A stretch of 11,659 nucleotides of DNA from Pseudomonadota bacterium (GCA_021780015.1 JAJXZN010000239.1:1-11659), one strand, 5' to 3'. Shown: positions 1 to 6,685, counted from the stretch's first letter. The notes: generated from the sequence alone by a model not told the origin. Program-made: numbers and translations.

Positions 1-926
1 GCCATAGCGCCTTCGAGCCGGGCAATGGCTTTGCCAACGGTGCCGCCGATGGCTTCGGCGCCTCAATGGCGGATATTTTCGACGATCTCTTTGGCGATGT
101 GATGGGCCGGCGCGCCGGCGGCCGCGGCAACGGCGCCACCCGCGGTTCGGATCTGCGCTACAATCTCGAAATCACGCTTGAAGAAGCGTTCGCCGGCAAG
201 ACGGCCAATCTGACCCTGCCGACTTCGGTCGCCTGCACGGCCTGCACAGGCTCGGGCGCGAAGCCAGGGGCGAAGCCCCGCGCCTGCTCGACCTGCGGCG
301 GCTATGGCCGCGTCCGGGCGCAGCAGGGCTTCTTCTCGATCGAGCGCACTTGTCCGCATTGCCACGGCCAGGGTGAAGTGATCGACAACCCCTGCACGAC
401 CTGCTCGGGCACGGGCCGGGTGACGCGCGAACGCAGTTTGGCCGTCAATGTGCCGGCCGGCGTCGAAGACGGCACCCGTATTCGCCTCGCCGGCGAAGGC
501 GAGGCGGGGCTGCGCGGCGGGCCGCCTGGCGATCTTTACATTTTCGTCGCGACCAAGCCGCATCCGTTTTATCAGCGCGATGGCGCGGATTTGTTCTGCC
601 GCGTGCCGATCTCCATGGTCCAGGCGGCGCTCGGCGGCGAGATCGCCGTGCGCACGATCGATGGCGGCGAGACCATGGTGAAAGTGCCCGAAGGCACGCA
701 GTCCGGCAAACAATTCAAAGTCCGCAACAAGGGCATGCCGGTGCTCCGCTCGCGCGATGTCGGCGATCTCTACATTCAGGTGAATGTCGAAACGCCGCAG
801 AATCTCACCAAGCGGCAGCGCGAACTTATGACGGAATTCGAATCCTTGTCGTCGAACAATACGCATCCGGAATCCTCGGGCTTTTTTGCCAAGATGAAGG
901 ACTTTTTCGAGAATCTCGGCAACTAG
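1..926 (+). CDS. dnaJ: Chaperone protein DnaJ (5' end missing)
   Basis: Hsp40 co-chaperone that delivers unfolded clients to DnaK and stimulates its ATPase. The gene enters from the left edge; the reading frame is open from base 3, so the ATG at 66 is internal and the N-terminal J domain (about 70 residues) lies outside. What remains is a Gly/Phe-rich linker, then the cysteine-rich zinc domain with all four CxxCxGxG-type repeats ([32 protein letters not shown], about bases 235-420), then the two beta-sandwich client-binding domains and a C-terminal tail ending NLGN. All eight zinc cysteines are present, which marks a type I (true DnaJ) protein rather than CbpA. About 307 codons are visible of the usual ~375. 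dnaK is expected just upstream, by family gene order. Identification is firm. Confidence 0.97.
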   Translation, partial: HSAFEPGNGFANGAADGFGASMADIFDDLFGDVMGRRAGGRGNGATRGSDLRYNLEITLEEAFAGKTANLTLPTSVACTACTGSGAKPGAKPRACSTCGGYGRVRAQQGFFSIERTCPHCHGQGEVIDNPCTTCSGTGRVTRERSLAVNVPAGVEDGTRIRLAGEGEAGLRGGPPGDLYIFVATKPHPFYQRDGADLFCRVPISMVQAALGGEIAVRTIDGGETMVKVPEGTQSGKQFKVRNKGMPVLRSRDVGDLYIQVNVETPQNLTKRQRELMTEFESLSSNNTHPESSGFFAKMKDFFENLGN

Positions 927-927
927 C

Positions 928-948
928 GCCGCCGCGCTTGACGGCGGC
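928..948 (+). other. Hairpin just after dnaJ
   Basis: A perfect 7-bp GC-only stem (GCCGCCG / CGGCGGC) with a 7-base loop begins two bases after the dnaJ stop codon. No T-run follows, so it is not a standard intrinsic terminator. It could stabilise the dnaJ mRNA 3' end or weaken read-through into the methyltransferase gene 47 bases further on. The function is inferred only from position. Confidence 0.35.
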
Positions 949-994
949 CGCGAGGTCGGCAACTTTGCCGCGCCCAACCTGTTCCGAGGCCATC

Positions 995-1597
995 GTGAGC
1001 CTACCGCCCCCCACGCCGCAAAGCCGCTTTGCCGACGCCGCACAATTCCTTCGCACCTGGGCGGCCAACCCGCTCCTGCTTGGTGCCGTGACGCCCTCTG
1101 GGCCGGCGCTTGCCGCGGCTATGGCAGCGGAGATCGACCCGGCACAGCCCGGGCCGGTCATCGAACTCGGCCCCGGCACCGGCGTAATGACCGAGGCGCT
1201 GCTCGAGCGTGGCATTGCGCCGGAGCGGCTCTTCCTCATCGAATATGAGCCGGGCTTCTGCGATCTGCTGCGCGCCCGCTTCCCCGGCGTGACGGTCTTG
1301 CAGGGCGACGCTTATGCCTTGCGCGCAACTTTGGGCGCGCGGCTGAGGCAGGCGCCCATCGCCGTCGTCTCCAGCCTGCCGCTCATCACGCGTCCGGAAG
1401 CGCAGCGTGCGGCCTTGGTTGCCGAGGCTTTCGATCTGATGGTGCCGAACGGCCCCTTCGTGCAATTCTCCTACAGCCTGTTTTCGCCGGTGCCATTGAA
1501 ATTGGCCCCCCCGCATCGCCTGACGACATCGCCCTGGATTTGGCGCAATGTACCGCCGGCGCGCGTTTGGATCTATCGGACGGGCGTCTCCGCATGA
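995..1597 (+). CDS. pmtA: Phospholipid N-methyltransferase (PmtA-type)
   Basis: Probable S-adenosylmethionine-dependent methyltransferase that converts phosphatidylethanolamine stepwise to phosphatidylcholine at the inner membrane face. The SAM-binding motif I, ELGPGTG, is at residues 57-63, preceded by the family-typical GAVTPSG (30-36) and followed by the acidic motif IEYEPGF. The C-terminal [11 protein letters not shown] closely resembles rhizobial PmtA endings. GTG 995 is chosen as start because GAGG lies 5 bases upstream and it gives 200 residues, the usual size; an in-frame TTG at 938 would add 19 poorly conserved residues and overlap the post-dnaJ hairpin. The last bases overlap the pyrF start by ATGA, so the two are probably translationally coupled. 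rRNA-adenine-methyltransferase-like names for this family are an annotation alternative, but the PmtA resemblance is stronger. Substrate is inferred, not shown. Confidence 0.82.
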   Translation: MSLPPPTPQSRFADAAQFLRTWAANPLLLGAVTPSGPALAAAMAAEIDPAQPGPVIELGPGTGVMTEALLERGIAPERLFLIEYEPGFCDLLRARFPGVTVLQGDAYALRATLGARLRQAPIAVVSSLPLITRPEAQRAALVAEAFDLMVPNGPFVQFSYSLFSPVPLKLAPPHRLTTSPWIWRNVPPARVWIYRTGVSA

Positions 1598-2301
1598 GCG
1601 CGATCAAACCATCCGACCGGCTGATTCTCGCGCTCGATCTTCCGGACGTGGCGCAGGCGCGGGCGCTCGTCACGACCCTCGGCGATAGCGTCTCTTTCTA
1701 CAAGGTCGGCATGGAGCTGGCCTATAGCGGCGACGGCTTCGCATTCGCCGATGAGCTTGCCGCGCGCGGCAAGAAGATCTTCCTTGATCTCAAGCTGCAC
1801 GACATTCCGAACACGGTGAAGCGGGCCACCGCGCAGCTCGCGCGCCGGGGCGCCACCTTTCTGACGATCCATGCCTTTCCGCAGACCATGGCGGCGGCGA
1901 AGGAGGGCGCGGCCGGCAGCGGGCTCAAACTGCTCGCGGTCACCGTGCTGACCTCCTACGACGACGATGATCTGACCGCCGCCGGTTACCGCTTTCCCGT
2001 GCGCGATCTTGTGCCGCATCGCGCGCAGCAGGCCAAGGCGCTCGGCATCGACGGGCTCGTCGCCGCAGCCTCGGAGGCGGCAGAGCTCCGGCGCAGCATC
2101 GGAGAGGAGATGATCCTGGTGACGCCAGGCATTCGCCCCGCCGGCGGCCAAGCAGGGGATCAGAAGCGGATCGCGACGCCAGCGGCGGCAATCGCAGCGG
2201 GGGCGGATTATCTGGTTGTCGGCCGGCCGATCACGGAAGCGGCCGATCCGTGCGCCGCAGCCGAGGCGATCCAGCACGAAATCGCCACGGCGCGGGGATA
2301 A
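1594..2301 (+). CDS. pyrF: Orotidine 5'-phosphate decarboxylase
   Basis: Cytoplasmic TIM-barrel enzyme for the last step of de novo UMP synthesis (OMP to UMP plus CO2). The 235-residue length fits the bacterial short form. Active-site signatures are visible: LALDLPD near residue 12, FYKVG (Lys37), the catalytic [10 protein letters not shown] (Asp65, Lys67, Asp70), VTPGIRP for phosphate contact, and VVGRPIT near the C-terminus. The ATG at 1594 overlaps the methyltransferase stop (ATGA); a longer in-frame start at 1540 lies inside that gene and would add residues not found in the family. Translation is therefore probably coupled to the gene upstream. Nothing is missing or unusual in the protein. 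Confidence 0.97.
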   Translation: MSAIKPSDRLILALDLPDVAQARALVTTLGDSVSFYKVGMELAYSGDGFAFADELAARGKKIFLDLKLHDIPNTVKRATAQLARRGATFLTIHAFPQTMAAAKEGAAGSGLKLLAVTVLTSYDDDDLTAAGYRFPVRDLVPHRAQQAKALGIDGLVAAASEAAELRRSIGEEMILVTPGIRPAGGQAGDQKRIATPAAAIAAGADYLVVGRPITEAADPCAAAEAIQHEIATARG

Positions 2302-2539
2302 TGGTGATGCGCGAAAAGACGCAACGCAAACGCAACTTGGACGCAACGCCGCAACACGTGACCGAGGGGCAAGCGCAAGCGAACGTACCTCCGGTTCGCC
2401 TGCCGGCGCGCTGCCGGAACGCTCCCCTGGTCAAAATGGACCATAGTCTGGCTCTGTGACCCGCCCGTGACAGGCGCCGCCGCCTTTTCATTGCCGCGGT
2501 CGCGCCTTATAGACCGGCGGGTGAATCCGGGAGGATTTT
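2302..2539. other. Intergenic gap between pyrF and dapB
   Basis: No convincing gene is seen in these 238 bases. A 52-codon frame opens at an ATG overlapping the pyrF stop (2301-2459), but its product is basic and low in recognisable features and it has no ribosome site of its own. The left part (2319-2355) carries a cluster of ACGCAA repeats (see findings). A short inverted repeat, TGGTC-6-GACCA, lies at 2428-2443. The right end holds the likely dapB promoter and its Shine-Dalgarno. Confidence 0.5.
2485..2513 (+). promoter_or_regulatory. Candidate sigma-70 promoter of dapB
   Basis: TTTTCA at 2485-2490 and TATAGA at 2508-2513 are separated by 17 bases and lie about 27 bases before the dapB ATG. 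The -10 is reasonable and the -35 weak. It is the best candidate in the gap for starting the dapB-gpmA-H protein-alkB run, but promoters of this class are hard to call by eye. Confidence 0.3.
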
Positions 2540-3349
2540 ATGAGCGAGATGCGGCTCATCGTGGCCGGTGCGGCGGGCCGCATGGGTTGCAGCGTCATCG
2601 AATTGATCGCCAAGACGCAAGGCGTCACCCTTGCCGCGGCTTTGGAGCGGCCGGGAAGCGCGGCGCTCGGCCAGGATGCCGGCATTTATGCCGGCTGCGG
2701 CCATCTCGGCGTTGAGATTTCGAGTGATCCGCTCACCGCCGCACTTGCGGCGGACGGCATCATCGATTTTTCCTCGCCGCATGCGAGCATCGAACTCGCA
2801 GCCTTGGCGGCGCAGGCGCGCATGGTCCATGTGATCGGCACGACCGGCCTTTCCGCCGATGATCGCGACAAGATCGAGGCCGCGAGCCATCACGCCACCA
2901 TCGTCCAGTCCGGCAATATGAGCCTTGGCGTCAATTTGCTTGCCGGCCTCGTCGAGAAGGTTGCGCTGGCGCTGGGGCCGGAGTTCGACATCGAGATCGT
3001 CGAAATGCATCATCGCATGAAAGTCGATGCGCCGTCCGGCACGGCGCTGCTGCTCGGCGAGGCGGCGGCGCGCGGGCGTGGCATCGTGCTCGCCGAACAG
3101 TCCGTCAAAAGCCGCGATGGGCATACCGGAGCGCGAAGCGAGGGAGCGATCGGCTTTGCCGCCTTGCGCGGCGGAACGGTCGTCGGCGACCATTCGGTGA
3201 TTTTCGCCGGCCCCGGCGAGCGGCTCGAACTCACGCATAAGGCCGAGGATCGAACCATCTTCGCCCGCGGCGCGTTGCGCGCGGCGCTCTGGGCGCGCGG
3301 CCGCAAACCCGGGCTCTATACGATGGCCGATGTGCTCGGCCTGAAATAG
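2540..3349 (+). CDS. dapB: 4-hydroxy-tetrahydrodipicolinate reductase
   Basis: NAD(P)H-dependent enzyme of the diaminopimelate branch, supplying lysine and the peptidoglycan cross-linking residue. The N-terminal Rossmann motif VAGAAGRMG (residues 8-16) binds the cofactor, IGTTG (99-103) is a conserved active-site loop, and the catalytic and substrate-binding segment [14 protein letters not shown] (157-170) carries the key His-His-Arg-x-Lys and the Ser-Gly-Thr that grips the substrate. The 269 residues match the usual length. The ATG has GGAGG about seven bases upstream. The stop is followed after only nine bases by gpmA, whose ribosome site (AGGA) overlaps the dapB stop region, so the two are probably one transcript. 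Confidence 0.97.
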   Translation: MSEMRLIVAGAAGRMGCSVIELIAKTQGVTLAAALERPGSAALGQDAGIYAGCGHLGVEISSDPLTAALAADGIIDFSSPHASIELAALAAQARMVHVIGTTGLSADDRDKIEAASHHATIVQSGNMSLGVNLLAGLVEKVALALGPEFDIEIVEMHHRMKVDAPSGTALLLGEAAARGRGIVLAEQSVKSRDGHTGARSEGAIGFAALRGGTVVGDHSVIFAGPGERLELTHKAEDRTIFARGALRAALWARGRKPGLYTMADVLGLK

Positions 3350-3358
3350 GAATTTTCC

Positions 3359-3988
3359 ATGCAACGGCTTCTCGTTCTCGTGCGGCACGGCCAGAGCGAA
3401 TGGAATCTCAAAAATCTTTTCACCGGCTGGAAGGACCCCGATCTGACGCCGCTCGGCATTGCCGAAGCACGCGGCGCCGGCCGCGCGCTGAAGGCGGCGG
3501 ATCTCGGCTTCGATCAGGCCTTCACCTCCGAACTCGGCCGCGCCCAAAAGACCCTCACGCTGATCCTCGACGAACTCGGGGCCGCCGACCTGCCGACGCT
3601 TCGCGATCTCGCGTTGAACGAGCGCGACTATGGCGATCTTTCCGGCCTCAACAAGGATGAGGCGCGGGCCCGCTGGGGCGAAGAACAGGTTCGTCTGTGG
3701 CGGCGCTCCTATGACGTGCCGCCGCCCGGCGGCGAAAGCCTGAAGGATACGATCGCCCGTGTCCTGCCTTACTACTGCCAAGTGATCCTGCCGCGCGTGC
3801 TGCGGGGCGAGCGCACGCTCGTCGTCGCCCACGGCAACTCACTTCGCGCTTTGGTGATGGTGCTTGACCGGCTGAGCCGCGAGACCGTCCTCGATGCCGA
3901 GATCGCCACCGGCGCGGCGCTCGTCTATGAACTCAAAGCCGATTCGACCGTGGCCTCGAAGGCGATTTTGCTGCCGCAGATCGACTAG
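3359..3988 (+). CDS. gpmA: 2,3-bisphosphoglycerate-dependent phosphoglycerate mutase
   Basis: Interconverts 3- and 2-phosphoglycerate in glycolysis and gluconeogenesis. The histidine phosphatase signature RHGQSEWN (catalytic His10) is at the N-terminus, followed by [22 protein letters not shown] (Arg61), [11 protein letters not shown] with the acid Glu88, and the second catalytic histidine in [11 protein letters not shown] (His158). At 209 residues it is the short form usual in rhizobia, lacking part of the insertion of the ~250-residue E. coli enzyme. The ATG is preceded by AGGA within the end of dapB. The H-protein homologue follows 18 bases after the stop, so it lies mid-operon. Confidence 0.96.
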   Translation: MQRLLVLVRHGQSEWNLKNLFTGWKDPDLTPLGIAEARGAGRALKAADLGFDQAFTSELGRAQKTLTLILDELGAADLPTLRDLALNERDYGDLSGLNKDEARARWGEEQVRLWRRSYDVPPPGGESLKDTIARVLPYYCQVILPRVLRGERTLVVAHGNSLRALVMVLDRLSRETVLDAEIATGAALVYELKADSTVASKAILLPQID

Positions 3989-4006
3989 CCTGTGATAGAA
4001 ACGGCC

Positions 4007-4372
4007 ATGCTGAGATTCACCGATCGGCATGAATGGCTCAGGCTCGATGGCGAGGTCGCAGTCGTCGGCATCACCCGCCGCGCAGCGCAAGAAGCCGGCC
4101 GCTTTATCTCCGCCGAATTGCCGAAGCTCGGCACCCTTTTGAAAAAAGGCGATCGCGCCGCGCTGCTCACTTCGGCGCTGACGGCGCTCGACTCGAGCGC
4201 CCCGGCCGACGGTGAAGTCATCGAAGTCAACACGGATGTCATCGCGGATCCGTCGCGGATCAACGCCGACCCGCGCGGCGAAGGCTGGCTCTATCGCCTG
4301 CGCGTCGATGACGCGCGGTCGCTCGAGGGCCTGATGGACGAGCAGGCCTATCGGCAGTTCGTCGCCGCATGA
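4007..4372 (+). CDS. Glycine-cleavage H-protein homologue lacking the lipoyl lysine
   Basis: A 121-residue protein that aligns along its full length with GcvH, the lipoyl carrier of the glycine cleavage system: FTDRHEWLRLDGEVAVVGIT at the N-terminus, the ELPKLGTLLKKGD strand, APADGEVIEVN after the lipoyl loop, and the C-terminal GWLYRLR...LEGLMDEQAYRQF. The lipoyl loop, however, reads T55-S-A-L58-T-A instead of the family's E-S-V-K-A-A. Leucine 58 (codon 4178-4180) replaces the lysine that carries lipoate, and threonine 55 replaces the glutamate three residues before it. The alignment has no gaps and the other frames do not restore the motif, so this is substitution, not frameshift. It cannot carry lipoate at the normal site and so should not work as a standard H protein; its actual role is unknown. 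ATG 4007 matches the family N-terminus; an in-frame GTG at 3992 would add five residues. No gcvT or gcvP is in the window. Confidence 0.85.
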   Translation: MLRFTDRHEWLRLDGEVAVVGITRRAAQEAGRFISAELPKLGTLLKKGDRAALLTSALTALDSSAPADGEVIEVNTDVIADPSRINADPRGEGWLYRLRVDDARSLEGLMDEQAYRQFVAA

Positions 4373-4388
4373 CCCCCGGCTGCGCGCC

Positions 4389-5051
4389 ATGACGCTCCTG
4401 GCGGGCGGGCGAGAGACATTCGCTGACGGGCTGATCTACGCGCCCGGCTATCTTGACCGCGCGGCGCAGGAAACCTTGCTTCGCGAGATCGAGGCCGTGA
4501 TTGCGCAGGCGCCTTTGTTCCGCCCGCAGATGCCGAAGACCGGCAAGCCGTTCTCGGTTGACATGACGAATTGCGGCGCGCTCGGCTGGGTCTCGGATCG
4601 TGCCGGTTATCGTTATCAGGCGGCGCATCCGGCGACCGGGCGTGACTGGCCCCCGATTCCCGCCCTCGCGCTTGAGGCTTGGCGCGAACTCGGCGGATAT
4701 GCGCAGCCGCCGGAGGCTTGCCTTGTCAATGTCTATAGCCCTGACGCGCGTATGGGCCTGCATCAGGATCGCGATGAAGAAGATTTTGTCGCGCCAGTCG
4801 TCTCGCTGTCGCTCGGCGCGTCCTGCGTCTTCCGTTGGGGCGGCGCGGCGCGCGGCGGCAAGACGCAATCCTTGCTTCTCGCCTCGGGCGACGCGCTCGT
4901 CCTCGCCGGCGATGCGCGCCTCGCTTATCACGGCGTCGCGCGCATCGTGGCCGGCACGTCCGACCTTTTGGGCGGTGCCCGCATCAATCTGACATTGCGG
5001 CGCGTGACGAAACCATCCGGCTCGTCGCCGGATGGTCTTGCCGCGAACTGA
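4389..5051 (+). CDS. alkB: Alpha-ketoglutarate-dependent DNA repair dioxygenase AlkB
   Basis: Fe(II)/2-oxoglutarate dioxygenase that reverses 1-methyladenine and 3-methylcytosine in DNA and RNA, releasing formaldehyde. The iron triad is visible as HQD (His125, Asp127) and His181 in AYHGVAR, and the AlkB-specific 2-oxoglutarate motif RxNxTxR is complete as RINLTLR (198-204). NVYSPDARMGLHQD and VSLSLG are also typical. At 220 residues it is close to E. coli AlkB (216). The gene begins 16 bases after the H-protein homologue with no obvious ribosome site, suggesting it depends on upstream translation. The last 16 residues lie beyond the conserved domain and are partly encoded by a 10-bp hairpin. 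No ada or other adaptive-response gene is beside it. Confidence 0.94.
   Translation: MTLLAGGRETFADGLIYAPGYLDRAAQETLLREIEAVIAQAPLFRPQMPKTGKPFSVDMTNCGALGWVSDRAGYRYQAAHPATGRDWPPIPALALEAWRELGGYAQPPEACLVNVYSPDARMGLHQDRDEEDFVAPVVSLSLGASCVFRWGGAARGGKTQSLLLASGDALVLAGDARLAYHGVARIVAGTSDLLGGARINLTLRRVTKPSGSSPDGLAAN
5012..5036. terminator. Hairpin inside the alkB 3' end, candidate shared terminator
   Basis: A perfect 10-bp stem (ACCATCCGGC / GCCGGATGGT) with a 5-base loop lies inside the last codons of alkB, 15 bases before its stop. It is also 20 bases downstream of the stop of the small gene on the - strand. As a palindrome it works in both directions between these convergent genes. Neither side has a long T-run, so a terminator role is plausible rather than certain. 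Confidence 0.45.
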
Positions 5052-5056
5052 CTCGC

Positions 5057-5143
5057 TCAGTGATGCAAGAAAAGCGCGAGCAGAATGATGACCGGAATCG
5101 GAATACCGATCAGCCAAAGCAAAAGGCCTTTTCCGAAACTCAT
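5057..5143 (-). CDS. 28-residue hydrophobic membrane peptide
   Basis: A tiny gene not found by ordinary length cut-offs. On the - strand, ATG at 5143 opens 28 codons ending in TGA. The product begins MSFGKG, continues with a hydrophobic run LLLWLIGIPIPVIILLAL (residues 7-24) and ends FLHH: one transmembrane helix, kinked by two prolines, with a short positive N-terminus and a histidine pair at the C-terminus. AAGGAGG lies 8 bases upstream, a near-perfect Shine-Dalgarno, and a GGAAC-N17-GTT stress-sigma-type promoter sits at the right distance. These three signals together make it very likely real. It converges on alkB and diverges from the iron permease family gene. I recognise no named family with certainty. 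It may be a small stress-induced membrane peptide; function unknown. Confidence 0.8.
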   Translation of the reverse strand: MSFGKGLLLWLIGIPIPVIILLALFLHH

Positions 5144-5151
5144 GATCTCGT

Positions 5152-5158
5152 CCTCCTT
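5152..5158 (-). promoter_or_regulatory. Consensus ribosome binding site of the 28-residue peptide
   Basis: AAGGAGG on the - strand, 8 bases before the ATG at 5143. It is the strongest Shine-Dalgarno seen in the window and is the main evidence that so short a frame is translated. Confidence 0.8.
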
Positions 5159-5175
5159 GTTGAAGGTGGGGGACT

Positions 5176-5200
5176 AACCAGATCGCTGCCTTTCGGTTCC
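5176..5200 (-). promoter_or_regulatory. EcfG/RpoE2-type general stress promoter for the small peptide
   Basis: On the - strand GGAAC (5200-5196), 17 bases, then GTT (5178-5176) exactly match the consensus recognised by alphaproteobacterial general-stress ECF sigma factors (EcfG, RpoE2, SigT). Transcription would begin near 5168 and give a leader of about 25 bases holding the AAGGAGG and the ATG at 5143. The position and orientation fit the small gene and nothing else. Confidence 0.65.
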
Positions 5201-5225
5201 GCCTGAAGCGCACCCCGCCTTCAGC

Positions 5226-5250
5226 GGAACTTTTGCGCGCCGAAATTGTT
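5226..5250 (+). promoter_or_regulatory. EcfG/RpoE2-type general stress promoter for the iron permease family gene
   Basis: GGAAC (5226-5230), a 17-base spacer and GTT (5248-5250) repeat on the + strand the same consensus found facing the other way 25 bases to the left. The transcript start near 5257 lies about 28 bases before the ATG at 5285. It also rules out an in-frame TTG at 5246 as the start, since that codon would lie within the promoter. Confidence 0.65.
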
Positions 5251-5284
5251 TCCGGCGGAACCCTTGTTCATTTTGTGTGTCGTC

Positions 5285-5644
5285 ATGAAAGACATTTTTT
5301 CAAAGTTCGCGGCCGGCTGCGCGCATGTCACCGGCCATCCGATGGCTTTCGGCCTCTCGCTTTCGCTGATTGTGATTTGGGGCATTCTGGGCCCATCTTT
5401 TCACTATTCGGACACGTGGCAGCTTGTCGCCAATACGGCAACCAGCCTCATCACCTTCCTCATGGTGTTCCTCATCCAGAGTTCGCAGAATCGCGACGGT
5501 GCAGCGATCCAGGCCAAGCTCGATGAACTGATCCGGGCCGGCGATGCCGAGAATCGATTTGTCGGGATCGATCTTCTGACGGAAGAAGAAGTGAACCGTC
5601 TGCGCGCGACCTGCGCCGCGCGTGCCAAGGGCAGGGCCGCTTAG
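5285..5644 (+). CDS. Low-affinity iron permease family membrane protein
   Basis: A 119-residue inner-membrane protein with two predicted helices, roughly residues 20-38 (FGLSLSLIVIWGILG) and 50-65 (NTATSLITFLMVFLIQ). These are followed by the family's hallmark QSSQNRDGAAIQAKLDELI (66-84) and a short acidic then basic cytoplasmic tail. This matches the bacterial low-affinity iron permease family; iron transport is a name borrowed from distant fungal Fet4 proteins and has little support for the small bacterial forms. ATG 5285 is chosen because the family N-terminus (MKDIFSKFA) begins there and the likely promoter overlaps the alternative start. No Shine-Dalgarno is evident. It is divergent from the 28-residue peptide under a matching promoter and convergent with the histidine kinase. 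A stress-response membrane role is inferred from the promoter. Confidence 0.85.
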   Translation: MKDIFSKFAAGCAHVTGHPMAFGLSLSLIVIWGILGPSFHYSDTWQLVANTATSLITFLMVFLIQSSQNRDGAAIQAKLDELIRAGDAENRFVGIDLLTEEEVNRLRATCAARAKGRAA

Positions 5645-5648
5645 AGAA

Positions 5649-5676
5649 AGCCGCTGGGCCTAACGGGCCAGCGGTT
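5649..5676. terminator. Convergent terminator between permease and kinase genes
   Basis: The stem CCGCTGG (5651-5657) / CCAGCGG (5668-5674) has an interior mismatch, two more G-C pairs and a four-base loop, with A-T and G-T pairs extending the base. It begins 5 bases after the permease stop and contains the kinase stop codon in its loop region. On the - strand it is followed by CTTTCTC, so it serves the kinase transcript best; on the + strand the following sequence is less T-rich. Confidence 0.5.
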
Positions 5677-6673
5677 GCAGCGGCAGGCCGACTTCGATGG
5701 CCAGTCCTTCCGGCTTCCAATGTCGGACGATTTTGCCGCCGAGTTGATCGCAGACGATGCGGTCAATCAGGACGGAACCAAAGCCTGTCGCTTCGCCCGC
5801 TTTAGCGGTCAGCGGCGGACCGTTGCGTTCGGCCCAATCGAGCTGAAGCGTCTCGCCGGTAGCCCGCCAAGCGACCTTGACCTTGCCGCTCGATTCGGAA
5901 AGCGCACCATATTTCGCGGCATTCGTCGCGAACTCGTGCAGCAGCAGCGCCAAATTGGTGACGGCGCTCGGCCCCAACGTCACGTCGGGCCCCTCGATCT
6001 GCACGCGCTTCGTGCCGGCTCTTGCATCTTCGAACGGCGATAAAATCGCCCGCGCCAATTCGGCGAAGGTGGCGGTTTTGATGCCGCTGGTCAGATCGCC
6101 GGAAAGGTCGGGCAGAATCAATTCCTGCGCCCGCGCCATGGCGGTGAGCCGGCCGCGAACCGCCGCCGCCAGTTCCGCCGGCGTTGCGGCAGAGCGGGCG
6201 CTGACGCTCAACATGCCGCTCGCAACCGAGAACAGATTTTTGACCCGGTGGTTGATCTCGCGCAGGACAAGCTGACTCTTCTCCTCGGCGCGCTTGCGCT
6301 CGGTGATGTCGCGGGCGATCTTGCATGCGCCGATGACATTTCCCTCCGCGTCTCTGATGGGCGAGATGCTGAGCGAGATATCGATGAAACTGCCGTCCTT
6401 GCGGCGGCGGATCGTTTCGTAATGATCGACTTTGATGCCGCTGCGGATGCGGTCGAGAATGATGGTTTCCTCGGCCAGCCGTTCGGGCGGGATCAGGATC
6501 GCGATCGGCAGGCCGATCGCTTCGTCTGCGGTATAGCCGAAGAGCTGCTCCGCGGCCTGGTTCCAGCTCACGATAATGCCGTCGAGATCCTTGCCGACGA
6601 TCGCGTCCTGTGAAGATTCGATCAGTCGCCGCCGGATCTCGTCGGCCTGGCGGTGCGCCGTCGCATCGACCAA
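5660..6673 (-). CDS. PAS-domain HWE-family sensor histidine kinase
   Basis: A soluble 337-residue sensor kinase without membrane segments. An N-terminal PAS domain (residues about 17-125: SSQDAIVGKD, SWNQAAEQLFGYTADE, then the PAC tail RRRKDGSFIDISLSISPI to DITERKRAEE) is followed by the phospho-acceptor segment REINHRVKNLF with His142. The ATP-binding domain then has the HWE signature: HEFATNAAKYGALS (His246, Asn251), DWAERNGPP (Trp280, Glu282) and a GFGS glycine box (297-300). The ligand or cofactor of the PAS domain is not evident; it lacks the flavin-binding cysteine motif of LOV domains. The start is TTG at 6673, set by AGGAGG six bases upstream; no ATG is in frame nearby. No response regulator lies in the window, so it is an orphan here. 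HWE kinases of alphaproteobacteria often act on PhyR or on stand-alone receivers. It is 119 bases downstream of grpE. Confidence 0.93.
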   Translation of the reverse strand: MVDATAHRQADEIRRRLIESSQDAIVGKDLDGIIVSWNQAAEQLFGYTADEAIGLPIAILIPPERLAEETIILDRIRSGIKVDHYETIRRRKDGSFIDISLSISPIRDAEGNVIGACKIARDITERKRAEEKSQLVLREINHRVKNLFSVASGMLSVSARSAATPAELAAAVRGRLTAMARAQELILPDLSGDLTSGIKTATFAELARAILSPFEDARAGTKRVQIEGPDVTLGPSAVTNLALLLHEFATNAAKYGALSESSGKVKVAWRATGETLQLDWAERNGPPLTAKAGEATGFGSVLIDRIVCDQLGGKIVRHWKPEGLAIEVGLPLQPLAR

Positions 6674-6679
6674 ACGATA

Positions 6680-6685
6680 CCTCCT
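6680..6685 (-). promoter_or_regulatory. Ribosome binding site fixing the TTG start of the kinase
   Basis: AGGAGG on the - strand lies six bases before TTG 6673. No in-frame ATG or GTG is close, so this site decides the unusual start codon. Confidence 0.7.

Noticed and set aside
961..985. Third GGAAC-N17-GTT match, on the - strand between dnaJ and the methyltransferase gene
   Set aside because: It exactly fits the stress consensus but would transcribe antisense into dnaJ with no gene to serve. A chance match of this kind is not unlikely in a window this size.
63..1043. Long - strand open frame opposite dnaJ
   Set aside because: A shadow of dnaJ caused by high GC content: rich in Arg/Ala, without domains, and opposite a gene with clear zinc motifs.
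2301..2459. 52-codon frame overlapping the pyrF stop
   Set aside because: The product is basic and without recognisable motifs, and much of it comes from the ACGCAA repeats. No independent ribosome site; probably not a gene.
2507..3832. 441-codon - strand open frame opposite dapB and gpmA
   Set aside because: It runs across two well-supported genes and their junction on the other strand; a GC-driven shadow.
5257..5261. Additional GGAAC box just upstream of the permease family gene
   Set aside because: No GTT follows at 16 or 17 bases, and it lies downstream of the better promoter, too near the start codon.
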